Assembly (NCBI GenBank): GCA_023376005.1
Contig: CM042163.1
Span: forward strand, 1,572,782-1,636,781
Reading direction: 5' to 3'
Length of the DNA stretch: 64,000 nt
Source: Doryteuthis pealeii
Lineage: Eukaryota; Mollusca; Cephalopoda; Myopsida; Loliginidae
Part shown: positions 10,641 to 20,183 of the stretch, piece after piece
How the letters are laid out: each line of letters starts with the position of its first letter
How positions within the stretch are numbered: the first letter of the stretch is position 1
The notes under the pieces: model-generated
The model's input: the letters and a program-made list of their open reading frames with translations, nothing else
Database searches by the model: none
What the model was told of the DNA's origin: nothing
Made by a program: the position numbers and the translations under genes

Positions 10641-11251
10641 AATTGCCAAATAAATTAGGTAACGAACATGAAATACTTTAAGAAAGTAACTCCAGTTTCT
10701 ATATTTGAGAGTTTGCTTCCCCTGAATCTAAATCTTTTTAAGCATGTATATATGTGAGATATTTCAAATTGGTGTTGTACTATCAGGCAATATCAATATG
10801 GAATTGTAATTGTATTCTTCTTTTAACACATGTAGAACATGAAGAAACAATTAGCTTTAATTCTCAATCATAATATTCAGGAAAAAACCTCCGGGCGGTG
10901 TAGTATTTTTAAGATATTGCCTGAAGGAGTGATTTAAATAAATAGAATAATGTTTTTTTTTTTTCTTTAATTAAGTTAATACTTAAAAAACATCATATTC
11001 ATCTAACTCCACTGAGATAATTTTTTTTACGATAGCATGGCCACCAAAATGCTTCAAATTTTCTGATTCAGACTCATATTTAATAGGAAAGAAGCTTAAA
11101 AATCGTATGAGTAAAATATATTTTGTTCGAATTTCATAAAATTAAAAAAAGGGTCAGGGTCGAACTAGTATAAAAATATTTCCCCTTATATATTTTAGGA
11201 AAAAACTATAATTCATCTAAAAGGTTAATAAGTATCAAAATTTTCATGAAA
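10641..11251. repeat. Duplicated flank of the GATA array, copy 2
   Basis: Same ~610-bp segment as 700-1326, same orientation, same position relative to its array. It departs from copy 1 after TTTTCATGAAA and continues into different DNA. Confidence 0.9.
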
Positions 11252-12149
11252 TGGTGCGTATTCCTAGGGTTTGCCTTTAACCCCATCTTATTTGGTGGTC
11301 ACACTGAAAAGGAATTCAAGGAAAAAAAAGAGACAAAGACAAAGGGTAGTTTTATGAATTAGGCTTTATTCACAGGTCATAGCCACCACGTGGCAAGGAA
11401 ATATCTCCCTGGCCAGTATTTTTTATTTTAATCCCCACAAATTCATCAGATCTCTGGATGGGGAGGGGTTGTGTTTTTCTTTGTCTTTTAATAAAAGATT
11501 GATCACCCTACCAAATTTTCTGTGGGTACTAATGTGACTCTTATTAGTTTTTAGAAAATTCCAAAATTCTTTTAAATTTTCAATGAGGGTTCAATTTATA
11601 ATGTAAGTATAATTTTAAATTGATCCCTGACATTGTATCCATCAGATGAGCTAAACTAAATCTTAATATTTTATCTTTTTTAACAAAGAAGGCATCAAAC
11701 TGAAAATTTCCTCACAAAAATATAATTTGGTGTTATTCTAATGTTTCATGTTCCCTATTACAACAAAAGGCTGATTTAGTTTTCTTGTAAAAACTAGCTT
11801 AAAATTCCACCCAGGGTATATAAGATTTCAGCTAGCCACAATGTAATAAGTAATTGATTACTTTATGATTACCTGCCCTTTGGATAACTCTCTAGGGAAT
11901 ACTAAACTATATAAACTCTTAGTAAGTGTACCAATTATTCTAAGTAGAATATTGCTTTCCAAAGTCTATCAGTGTTATCATTTGTTATTACACGCATATA
12001 ATTTTATATCAACATTTTTTTTTATAAATTGATATTTCTTGTTTCCTATGTTTTAATTGACTTCCATTAATTCATCCAAAAATTGTAATTATTCTACAAA
12101 ATTTTATTAAAATTGAACAAATGTTTTAATTTTGGATACAGTTAGATAC
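11252..12149. other. Intergenic stretch, nothing recognised
   Basis: AT-rich sequence without long frames or known repeats of this window. A slightly GC-richer patch lies around 11375-11470. Confidence 0.5.
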
Positions 12150-12310
12150 AAAAACCTTATATTTACCCAACCCCTCCATACGAGTAGGGTGTGACACTTT
12201 AAAGGGTATTAGTGTTATGTGAAATGCAAACAGCCTCGTCCAAGATTTGACCTTAGGCCGCTGAATCCATTTTCTACGATGATAAAAATTACACCTTGCA
12301 GTAAAAAAAA
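12150..12310 (-). repeat. SINE-2 copy, internally deleted
   Basis: TATTTACCCAACCCCTCCAT and GAGTAGGGTGTGACAC mark the 3' tip. AAAGGGTATTAGTGTTATGT, GCAAACAGCCTCGTCC and ATTTGACCTTAGGCCGCTGA mark the tRNA-like half on the minus strand. The central body present at 5880-6182 is missing. Confidence 0.7.
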
Positions 12311-12576
12311 CAATTGCCCACCGAATTTTGTGCCTAAAATGTTGGCCTTTTAACTCATATATATATATGTACATATGTGTGTGGGGGGATTGAAATAAAG
12401 TTTAAAGAAAACATGATTAATTCCGATTGATTGAATATAATGACAGGTCAACCTGTCTAGGGTTATTTCATCCTAAGGTTAGGGAATCACATTCATTGTA
12501 CATTCATATTCACATTTTTTGTAGTTGTTTCTTTTTTGCATGGTGCTATCAAATATGAATACCTTTTTAACAGATC

Positions 12577-12798
12577 TAGCAAGGTGTGCCAAAAAAGTAT
12601 TGAGATTTTCGGTACTTTTTGACACACCTTGTATTCTAAAAAAATAACGTTCCATTCATTCTTCATTTCTATCTTGGTAAATACAGCTTTAAAATCTGTA
12701 CTTTTTGACACACCGTGTATTCTGAAGAAAATTAATGTTACATTATTTGTTCATTCTTATCTTGGTAAATACAGTTCTAAACTTGATATTTTTGACAC

Positions 12799-12837
<39 letters not shown>
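12577..12837. repeat. Tandem TIR-like units ending in a (TA)n tract
   Basis: An inverted AAGGTGTGCCAAAAAAGTAT is followed by TTTTTGACACACCTTGTATT. An ~88-bp unit beginning with TTTTTGACACACC is then repeated, and a third TTTTTGACACACC follows. Each unit contains ATCTTGGTAAATACAG. (TA)n occupies 12803-12837. This looks like a run of terminal inverted repeats of a Tc1/mariner-like non-autonomous element; the family is an inference. Confidence 0.6.
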
Positions 12838-12843
<6 letters not shown>

Positions 12844-13320
12844 AGAATATATTTGAATATATTAGAAACATATATATTAGAATATGTTAAATATATTAGA
12901 TCAATTCATTTGAAATTTAATTCTACTAAAATGTAGACATTTCGTTAATCTATTATCAAATAAGTGTGATCTTTCCCAAAAAAGAAAGATTGAGATCATA
13001 GCAAATAGAATAGACAAAACTGGTCGGAAAGTGCGTTATGTAAAAAAAAAACTGTTAAAAACAATTTCATAACCGAAAAAAAAAACCTTTCCAAGGGAAG
13101 TAACTAATGTTATTTATTTAAGAGTCGCCTCCCTTGAAAATTCTTAAAATTTAAAAAAAATAATTTTGTTGTAAATGTTTTATGAATTAATGTATTTCTT
13201 TGAATTTATCTTTTTTTATTGTTTGAATTTATCATTATATTGATTGTTTATCGACATAAGCACATGGGAGTCTTGTGCCGAAACTGATATGTACCTAGCG
13301 CCCTCCTCGTCAAAAAGGAA
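12838..13320. other. AT-rich intergenic stretch
   Basis: No gene or repeat of note apart from short A-runs and the AAGAGTCGCCTCCCTTGAAA motif at about 13121-13140. Confidence 0.45.
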
Positions 13321-13324
13321 CGAA

Positions 13325-13372
13325 GGGAGAGAGAGAGAGAGAAAGAGAAAGAGGGAGAGAGAGAGAGAGAGA
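13325..13372. repeat. (GA)n microsatellite
   Basis: GAGA-rich tract with AAA interruptions, directly before a LINE tail. Confidence 0.9.
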
Positions 13373-13528
13373 TGGGGGAAAGAAGCCGCCACGAAAAAGA
13401 GAGCTAAAAGAAGGAAGAAACAGCAGCAACCCCAACACCTACAAAAGCATCATTTTGTTTGCAATCACTGTACCAGAGACTGCCATTCAAGGATCGGTCT
13501 GTTCAGCCACTCACGTAGCTGGAGGTAA
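13373..13528 (+). mobile_element. LINE ORF2 3'-end remnant with Cys/His knuckle
   Basis: The + frame reads a Lys/Arg/Gln-rich linker and then [20 protein letters not shown], with CX2C and a following His spaced as in a C2H2-type knuckle. This is the kind of short C-terminal knuckle found at the end of some non-LTR retrotransposon ORFs. The same peptide is encoded, frame-broken, on the minus strand near 53,460. The rest of the element is absent. Upstream Arg/Glu repeats come from the GA microsatellite, not from a protein. Confidence 0.55.
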
Positions 13529-14417
13529 AAAAAAAATTTAAAAAACGGACACTACGCCATCTTTTTTTATAAATGTTTTATGAATTAATGTCTTTCTTTG
13601 AATTTACCATTTATTATTGTTTCAAGTCTTGTGATCAAAAAGTCCTTACTATCATGCTGGAACTGGGCGTGTAATCGAAGAGTGCTTGCTGGCATGCTGT
13701 GACAAATGAAGAAGCTAGAAGTGGGGAGAGGTATATTCTCATGTGCATTGTTGGTAGGTGGGTGTGGATTAAAGACACCCACTTACCAGAAGAGGTAGGA
13801 GGGGTCATTCAGTAAACAGGTGTCAGTGAGTGAAGAAGGAAGCAAAGAGAAAAGAAGGAAAGAATGAGGGAAGAGAAAGGAAGAGGAGAAAGGAGGAAAA
13901 TACAGCTCTTTATGACAACAAGGAACTGTTTTTCCAATTTTCTAAAACAAATTTGTTGACCAGCAGAGATCTAGTTTTTTTTTTACTTGAATTTAATTGA
14001 ATTTACTTTGTGGGGACCTTGTGTGCTCGGTGTTTGTGTGGTTGAAGAATATCCGAGTTTTGTATCCCACAATTTAAATGTATGAAACTACAGAAATGTA
14101 GTTTCCGAGAAAACAAAAGAAGACAAAATTGATTAAAAAGAAACAACTTTATATACATTATTTTACAATTGGTATAGTGATTGTCAATTGTTCTTTCATT
14201 GATGTGTGGACTGTATGTGTCTGTACGTAGTTGTGTTTGTAAAGTGCTTATGTATTGTTTATATTATTGTGTTTGGATGTGTCGACATTGTAGCAGTTTT
14301 GTTAAAACAATGTCTGTGATTGAAACTTGTGTCGTATTGAGTAGGAGAGAGAGAAAATATGAACGAAAAAAAAAGACGGTCCTGCTGAGTCATATTTTAT
14401 GTTTTCAGACAGCGTCT
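13529..14417. other. Intergenic stretch, no gene supported
   Basis: Includes an AG-rich patch (13825-13905). Nearby frames such as 14181-14465 (+) and 13585-13782 (-) show no domain and no splice-supported extension. Confidence 0.45.
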
Positions 14418-14523
14418 TCTCCCCCATTGTGTCGAGTTGGGGAGAGCATCCACTCCCACTGTTGAGTTTGGGGAGCATCCACTCCAACTCTGTCGAGTTG
14501 GGAAGAGCGTAAGCTCCCACTGT
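14418..14523. repeat. Short minisatellite, about three units of 35-45 bp
   Basis: Repeats the phrase TCGAGTTGGGGAGAGCATCC ACTCCCACTGT with small changes (TGAGTTTGGGGAGCATCCAC; TCGAGTTGGGAAGAGCGTAA). Confidence 0.75.
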
Positions 14524-14929
14524 AGTTTTTCAGCTAAAAGGGCCTTTTTATAATTTTCTTTTGTAATTGTCTACGTGATCATTATGTTAAATTCAATATT
14601 GGAATTTTCAAATATCAGCTGTTTTCTAATGATGTAAATATCGGATGATTTCGTTACCCGTGGCATTCTGATGACGTAGTTATGGTCAGCGGAATTTAAA
14701 CAATTGTTTCTATTGTTGCTAAAATATTTCCAAACTAATTTTTATTCGATTCTCTTTTGATTACATAATTCTTAACTCATGACATACAATTGTAAAACTA
14801 ATTATTTAAGAAAACTTAATTATTTTAATTTATTCAATTCCACATGCACGTAAAAATATAGGGGCCAAATCCCTATAACTTTTATCACTTTTGTGTAGGT
14901 AATGTAATGTTACAGCTCTAATTTCTGAA

Positions 14930-15298
14930 TGAAGTGATGATGTGTCATATAAAAATAATCATCATATACTTATTTCCTTTTATGTGCTACTTGGAGAGGC
15001 TCGAATCTGGTTGCTGGGCTGATGTTGTTCGCTGGCAATTCTTTGAGTCTGGAAACCAGCTTGTTTTATACTTCTGATAGTTGCTACAACCTCTTTTCCC
15101 TCTATAGGTATTGCTTCTCCATCCTATGTGATATTATGTCTCTCATTTCAGAATCGAGTGATGATGTGTCATATAAAAATAATCGTTATATACTTATCTC
15201 TGGACTGCTATGACTTGGAGAGGCTGGAATCTGGTTGCTGGGCTGATGTTGAGTTGGCTGGCAATTCTTTGATGTTTGGAGTCTGGAAACCAACTTGG
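14930..15298. repeat. Direct repeat pair, period about 226 bp
   Basis: GTGATGATGTGTCATATAAA and TGGAATCTGGTTGCTGGGCT-type sequence occur at about 14933-15060 and again at 15159-15285, same orientation. A third partial match to the end of the unit (GAGTCTGGAAACCA) is shared with the next repeat pair. Confidence 0.7.
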
Positions 15299-15912
15299 GA
15301 TGCTGGAGGATTTCTTGCATTGTGTCATTTATAGTTTTTTAGTAATAACACAAGGCGACTTATTTGTTCTTATGAAATTTTTATTTCCCCCCAAGCCAAA
15401 CTGCACAAAGTAAGAGACCATGTCTCACTCTCTCAATGCATCATTCTCCCTCTCTCCCACTTTGCCATGTGTCACTTCTCGACCAGTAGAAAAAATGCCA
15501 TATGGCATTATGCTGATCCATCCTAAAAAATTTCCATGCTAACCTACTGGCTCTTTCCATTCTCTCTTTCTATATATTATGTTACATTCTCTAATATGAG
15601 TCTGGAAACCAACTTGGGGTGCTGGGGGACATCTTGCCTTGTGCCATTTAGAGTTTTTTAGTAATAACACAAGGCGATTTATTTGTTCTTATGAACTTTT
15701 TATTTTCCCCCAAGTCAAAACTACCCTGAGCAAGAAACATGTCTCACTCAGCTACTGGTCCATTCCAAACTCTCCAAACATTCTCACTTCTTGCTCTTAC
15801 TCTTTCACACTTCACCATGTGACATCTCATTGAACAATGAGAAAACGCCATGTCACATTGTGCTGACTCACCCTAAAAACTTTTCCATGCTAATCTACTT
15901 GTCGCTGTTACA
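15278..15912. repeat. Tandem duplication of a ~315-bp unit
   Basis: Both copies start GAGTCTGGAAACCAACTTGG (15278 and 15598), share TAATAACACAAGGCGA and CTTATTTGTTCTTATGAA, and end with a TGCTGA..CC..CCTAAAAA-type segment and TTTCCATGCTAA. Intermediate divergence. Confidence 0.75.
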
Positions 15913-15922
15913 TTCCTGGCTC

Positions 15923-15976
<54 letters not shown>

Positions 15977-15978
15977 TC
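15923..15978. repeat. (CT)n microsatellite
   Basis: CT repeat with TT interruptions. Confidence 0.9.
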
Positions 15979-16003
15979 TATTGTGTTAGAGTAAGGCTTG
16001 CCT

Positions 16004-16201
16004 GGTTATTTCCTATAAGTCTAACATGATCAAAGGGGAACCACTCTTGACTGGATGAATTATTTATTTATTTTCCCATTTAACTAACCCAACCCTAACC
16101 CTAATCTCGTCTTAGTTTTCCTAGTAGGTCAATAAATAAATAAATAACTTATCAGTCAGAGTGGTTCCCCTTTGATCATGTTAGACTTATAGGAAATAAC
16201 C
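16004..16201. mobile_element. Fold-back element with telomere-like core (Rep-6 related)
   Basis: Arms GGTTATTTCCTATAAGTCTA and TAGACTTATAGGAAATAACC, each about 48 bp, are nearly perfect complements. Between them lie TTATTTATTTTCCCATTTAA and AACCCTAACCCTAA, the internal sequence of Rep-6. Probably a MITE. Confidence 0.75.
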
Positions 16202-16377
16202 ACTTGCTTTCTTTATGGTTTGTTGTTTTGTTTTATGGCATATCAACCGAATTAAGTCTTTTTTGATAAATTATTTAGTTTTGTGTATATTATCTTTTTA
16301 AACTAAATTTTTTTTAACAAAATATTTTTTTAATTAAATATTTTTTTTAAAACATTTTTTTTTTTTTTTTTTACTCT

Positions 16378-16695
16378 CACCCATGCCTTCTAGCACCTAT
16401 TTGATAAAAAGGTTGAGAGTTTGTGATAAGAGTAATAGCAGAATATAGTTGGGACAATCATATAGGTGCTACGGCTTGACCTGACCACCCATCTAGCCCA
16501 AGAAAGGGTTAAAGTGGAGGTGTTGCATGTCATGGACTACTTAGTACCCGGGTCATAGATTGCTCAGCCACTAAATTCCTTTTCTCAGGCATTACAGGTT
16601 GCCACTCTTGGCTAACAGGTAGCACAATTGTAGGGGGAGGGGGTCCTACACTTCTGTAGAGGTGCAGTCGGTGTCTTCTACAGCCCCAGCTGAGA
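16378..16695 (-). repeat. Rep-3 fragment, head half
   Basis: Contains CCTTCTAGCACCTATTTGAT, GACAATCATATAGGTGCTAC, GTTGCATGTCATGGACTAC and GAGGTGCAGTCGGTGTCTTC in the Rep-3 minus-strand order. Frames on either strand are not genes. Confidence 0.75.
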
Positions 16696-16997
16696 GAGAG
16701 GCCAGTCTTCTTATTCTTTTGATTTATAATATATTTTGTGGCACAAATAGAAAAACTGCACATCACATCAAGGTTTTTATTAGATGAATACATTCAAAAT
16801 GTTTTAAATTTAAAATAATAAAGCAATCTATATATTAATACTCTTGTTCTTTAATCTTTAATGTTATCATCTTGCAACACCCTCTGATTAAAAAGATGAA
16901 ATGCAAAAATGTAAATCTTGATTATCTAGTCATGCTTATCCACCGAATTCTTATTTCTTATGAGTGTCATCACCTCAGCTAAATAATTGACCATTCC

Positions 16998-17288
16998 GTT
17001 TCTATTATAAAGAAAGAAAGGGAAGAAAGGACATGCTACACAGAAAAAATATAAGAAAGAAAGAAAGATGGTAGGGGAAAGATAGAGAGAGGAGGTGAGT
17101 GTGCAGAAGTGATAACACTAATCTGTTCCAATCGAATATAATGAAAAAATGAAAAAAAAAAGGGAAAGAGAGTTTAATTAAGATTATTATACTTTTTACA
17201 TATTGAACTATTTAACAATAGCTCTTAAGTAAATATATCAAACTTTGTAATAATTAAATTATCATACTGTGGTGTATTCACAAGTCTT
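16998..17288 (+). repeat. Rep-8 copy A, inverted partner of 21617-21910
   Basis: About 290 bp running from a TTTCTATTATAAAGAAAG region to ATCATACTGTGGTGTATTCA. It corresponds in reverse complement to 21617-21910, including the GA/CT-rich patch and the AATAGCTCTTAAGTAAATAT region. Confidence 0.65.
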
Positions 17289-17557
17289 GCTAGTTTATTT
17301 TTATCTTTTTAAAATGATAATTCTTGGAAGTCTGTGTCGCGATGAATGTGATTTTTAATCATTCAAATTATTCATATAAAGGAGATGATATTCACTTCTT
17401 AAGTGGAAGCATCTTGGACTGGGCTGTTACGACAAGAAACCAATGAGTTGACAACTTGCTCACTTATAAAAATTTGTGATATACACAAACACAAGAATAT
17501 AAAGATTTGTTACATAAAAGTAAGTAAAGTAGGTAGAATGGCCTGTTGTTGGTATCT

Positions 17558-17727
17558 TAAGCGGAGTTTAACAGGTTTGTATTCAGAGTTCTCCTTCTAA
17601 AAAACTGGTTGCCATACCAAGGTAAAAGACCCAGTCTGCCCTACTATTTACCCATAGCTGAAAGGAGAATAGTTGGATGCATACCTTTCTCTAGAGTATT
17701 AAAGCTATGTGAAATGCAAATAGCCTT
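17558..17727 (-). repeat. SINE-2 copy interrupted by Rep-4
   Basis: AGCGGAGTTTAACAGGTTTG to GTGAAATGCAAATAGCC is SINE-2 in reverse. The missing part (CAGCCTTGTCCAAGATTTGA) resumes at about 18095, so Rep-4 inserted inside this SINE. Confidence 0.7.
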
Positions 17728-18094
17728 TTTCTCTGAATGTTTGAGATGGGGCTCGATGATTAGTATTATCTGCGTTATTCGGACTATTGTCCCCATCTTT
17801 ATTGTTATTTGTACAACATTTCGGCTGATATACCCTCCGGCCTTCTTCAGGTATTTCTTGTCGGACTCGGGAACCTTCTCGGACTTGGGAACCTTCTTTT
17901 CGAACTTGGGAGCCATCACGGAACTTTGAACCTAACCCTTTATTTAGTCCACGGGGTTATCCCGTTCTCATTCCGCTAACCATAGTTCCTGAGTCCGACA
18001 AGAAATACCTGAAGAAGGCCGGAGGGCATATCGGCCGAAATGTTGTACAAATAACAATAAAGATGGGGACAATAGTCCGAATAACGCAGATAAT
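17728..18094. repeat. Rep-4 copy, long fold-back, nested in SINE-2
   Basis: Left arm ATCTGCGTTATTCGGACTAT through CAGGTATTTCTTGTCGGACT; right arm AGTCCGACAAGAAATACCTG through ATAGTCCGAATAACGCAGAT. The arms, each about 110 bp, are near-perfect complements around a ~115-bp centre holding the CTTGGGAACCTTCTTTTCGA repeats and the GAACCTAACCCTTTATTTAG segment. Confidence 0.8.
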
Positions 18095-18219
18095 GCTAAC
18101 AGCCTTGTCCAAGATTTGAACTTCTTCTGAAATTTTGTCTGGAGATCTACTGTACAAACAGTACCTCCCCATTGCATCAAACCCTTTCACTGCTATATAT
18201 GACATTATCTGGAGATCTA

Positions 18220-18442
18220 AAAAAGTAAAGTCGATGGGGTTGCCTAATGTCGGTATCAGCCAGACAGTAAGGGAGTCTATCTCCTTTTTGCTAGCACTAG
18301 ACCAAGGGGATTGTTTTTGCATCTAAGGTAGAGCGCTACGTCTGCCATCAGCTCCTTACTTTACAGAACAGATCCCTGTGCTACTCATCCGCTGAGTTGG
18401 CAAGATCCAATATCAAACTTAGAAACTTGCGATTCTGCGATA
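18220..18442 (-). repeat. SINE-1 copy
   Basis: Reverse orientation: AATGTCGGTATCAGCCAGAC, AGGGAGTCTATCTCC, CATCAGCTCCTTACTTTAC, AGATCCCTGTGCTACTCATC, ending with a degraded tRNA-like head. Confidence 0.8.
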
Positions 18443-18530
18443 AGTGATCTGCTGACTGAATTCAAACCTGTTAAACTCTCCTTTAAAAAAAAATTGACTT
18501 TGTGTCACATCCTACTCATGTGGTAAATAT
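18443..18530 (+). repeat. SINE-2 3' end
   Basis: CTGAATTCAAACCTGTTAAA through GTGTCACATCCTACTCATGT and GGTAAATATATATAT, the 3' tip of SINE-2. Confidence 0.7.
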
Positions 18531-18589
18531 ATATATTGATAAATGAAGGGGAAAAAAAATTAAAATTTGCTTCATGGAGTCATTTATTC

Positions 18590-18593
<4 letters not shown>

Positions 18594-18628
<35 letters not shown>

Positions 18629-18766
18629 CATTATTATTATATTATTATAATTAATTATAATTATTATTATATGCATATAAAAAAATTAAATATTAAAATA
18701 TGGGAAATTTATAATTATTATTATATAATTATAATTATATTATAATTATTATATATTATTATTATT
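18594..18766. repeat. (TTA)n/(AT)n low-complexity tract
   Basis: Continuous TTA and ATTAT repeats. It adjoins the 3' end of the RLE-type LINE fragment and may be its tail. Confidence 0.9.
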
Positions 18767-19243
18767 CACTCCTTTTGAGTTTTCACATCAGCATTAGCTG
18801 ATGGTCTTTCACTGGAGTCTGAGTGACAGCAAGTCTCCTCAGGTCTCCAGGACTCTTCTGAGTATTCTGGCAGATTGCAGCAGTGCAGTATTCTGAATGG
18901 TTTCAATCCTTCCTCTGATTCCCAAACTTTCCAAACCCTTTTCCAATCCTTTTCGGACTGTTCCAAGTGCACCAACTACAATTGGTATCACTTTGACTTT
19001 CATATTCCATAACTTTTTCAGTTCTCTGGCAAGGTCCAGATATTTGTCTATTTTTTCATTTTCCTTTAGCTTCACCCTGTGATCTGCTGGAACTGCAAAA
19101 TCCACCAGTTGACAAGTTCTTTCTTTTTTGTTTATCAATACTAGGTCTGGTCTTCTTGCTGGGATAAGGTGATCCGTTTTTATTTCAAAGTCCCAGAGAA
19201 TTTTGTGCGTTTCGTTCTCAAGAACAGATTCTGGTTTATGCAT
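18767..19243 (-). mobile_element. 5'-truncated RLE-type LINE: C-terminal endonuclease domain remnant
   Basis: The minus strand encodes a 134-residue frame starting at 19243. Residues 29-33 are ARRPD, and LVDFAVPAD follows with Asp48: the RPD...D arrangement of the restriction-like endonuclease at the C terminus of R2/NeSL-group non-LTR retrotransposons. It continues DLARELKKLWNMKVKVIPIV and GALGTVRKGLEKGLESLGIR. After SARILRRVLET the codon expected for Trp is TGA; past it the frame resumes as GDLLSLRLQ then stop, so the copy carries a nonsense change near its end. The reverse transcriptase is absent. TTA/ATT repeats flank both ends. A dead insertion, not a host gene. Confidence 0.8.
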
Positions 19244-19263
19244 TATTATTATTATTATTATTC
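19244..19263. repeat. (ATT)n tract at the 5' end of the LINE fragment
   Basis: Short ATT repeat adjoining the truncation point. Confidence 0.85.
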
Positions 19264-19365
19264 ATTTATTATTTTATTTCAACTGCAACATGTTGTATCA
19301 TCAGACATCAATAAAAATATTTTGCAGCTAAACTTGCAAATCGGTCGGAAAATTAAAACATATTA

Positions 19366-19521
19366 CAGGGTGACTCGAAAAAAAACAGAACACAAATTAT
19401 TTATTTATTTGCCCATTAAACTAACCCTAAAGCTTAACCATAACCCTAACCCTAAACCACCTAGTTAAAATTAAGAGTTTTATTACAAAATTTGTGGGTT
19501 CTGTTTTTTCTGGGTCACTCT
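19366..19521 (+). mobile_element. Rep-6 MITE, unit 1
   Basis: Ends CAGGGTGACTCGAAAAAAAA and TTTTTTCTGGGTCACTCTG form the terminal inverted repeat. Internal TTATTTATTTGCCCATTAAA, a CCCTAA/TAACCCTAACCCTAA telomere-like core, and TTTTATTACAAAATTTG. No coding capacity. Confidence 0.8.
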
Positions 19522-19527
19522 GTATAA

Positions 19528-19674
19528 AGGGTGACCCAGAAAAAACAAAACCCAAATTATTTATTTATTTTCCCATTAAACTAACTCTAAACCCAACCCT
19601 AACCCTAAACCCCCATAGTTAAAATTAACAGTTTTATTACAAAATTTTTGAGTTCTGTTTTTTCTGGTTCACCC
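19528..19674 (+). mobile_element. Rep-6 MITE, unit 2
   Basis: AGGGTGACCCAGAAAAAACA at one end and TTTTTTCTGGTTCACCCT at the other. Same internal order as unit 1, with ACCCAACCCTAACCCTAAAC in the middle. Confidence 0.85.
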
Positions 19675-19903
19675 TAATTTTCCGACCAATTTGCAAGTTT
19701 AGCCCATTTTGCTTTGTCAGACTGACTGCAGTTGAAATAAATTATTACATGAAGCAAATTTAAAGTATTTTTCCTTCATTTATTCTCTATATTGCTCTGT
19801 CCATACACATTCTGGTACTAAGCGCATTGAGCTCTCACTATCGTTAACCTGTGAAATTATAGTTGAACCCCACATGAAATGATCCTCATCACCAAATATT
19901 TAT

Positions 19904-20078
19904 TTATTTATTTATTTATAGTCACCAATACATTTAAAAGTCCGTCCTACCAATGGTTTCGGAACATCACTTTTAGGTGATTATCTTTCTGATGACGGAT
20001 AATCACCTAAAAGTGATGTTCCGAAACCATTGGTAAGACGGACTTTTAATTGTATTGGTGACTATAAATAAATAAATA
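19904..20078. mobile_element. Near-perfect fold-back element
   Basis: Two ~81-bp arms (TATTTATTTATTTATAGTCA ... AGGTGATTATC and GATAATCACCT ... TGACTATAAATAAATAAATA) are separated by only 12 bases. One small A-rich indel and one mismatch seen (CGTCCTACC versus GGTAAGACG). No open frame; a MITE-like hairpin. Confidence 0.85.
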
Positions 20079-20183
20079 CAGCTCTTACAGATGTAATTGA
20101 GCACTTTATAATCATTTCTCCAATAATCATTTCTCCAATTATAATAACAAAAAAATTATCTAAATATATATATATATATATAT

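Larger units (their letters stand above)
19324..19705. mobile_element. Nested inverted-repeat element holding two Rep-6 units
   Basis: Outer arms GCAGCTAAACTTGCAAATCG (19324 on) and CCAATTTGCAAGTTTAGCCC (to about 19704) are complementary. Homology may extend outward to TTATTTCAACTGCA near 19274 and TGCAGTTGAAATAAATTA near 19742. Inside are two Rep-6 units in the same orientation (19366-19521 and 19528-19674). Confidence 0.75.

Noticed and set aside
13244..13372. Arg/Glu-rich N-terminal part of a zinc-finger protein
   Set aside because: This part is the translation of a GA microsatellite; only the later Cys/His knuckle is LINE-derived.
17644..18322. Several overlapping frames on both strands ending in NVVQITIKMGTIVRITQI-like peptides
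   Set aside because: All lie in the Rep-4 palindrome and adjoining SINE; frames differ between copies.
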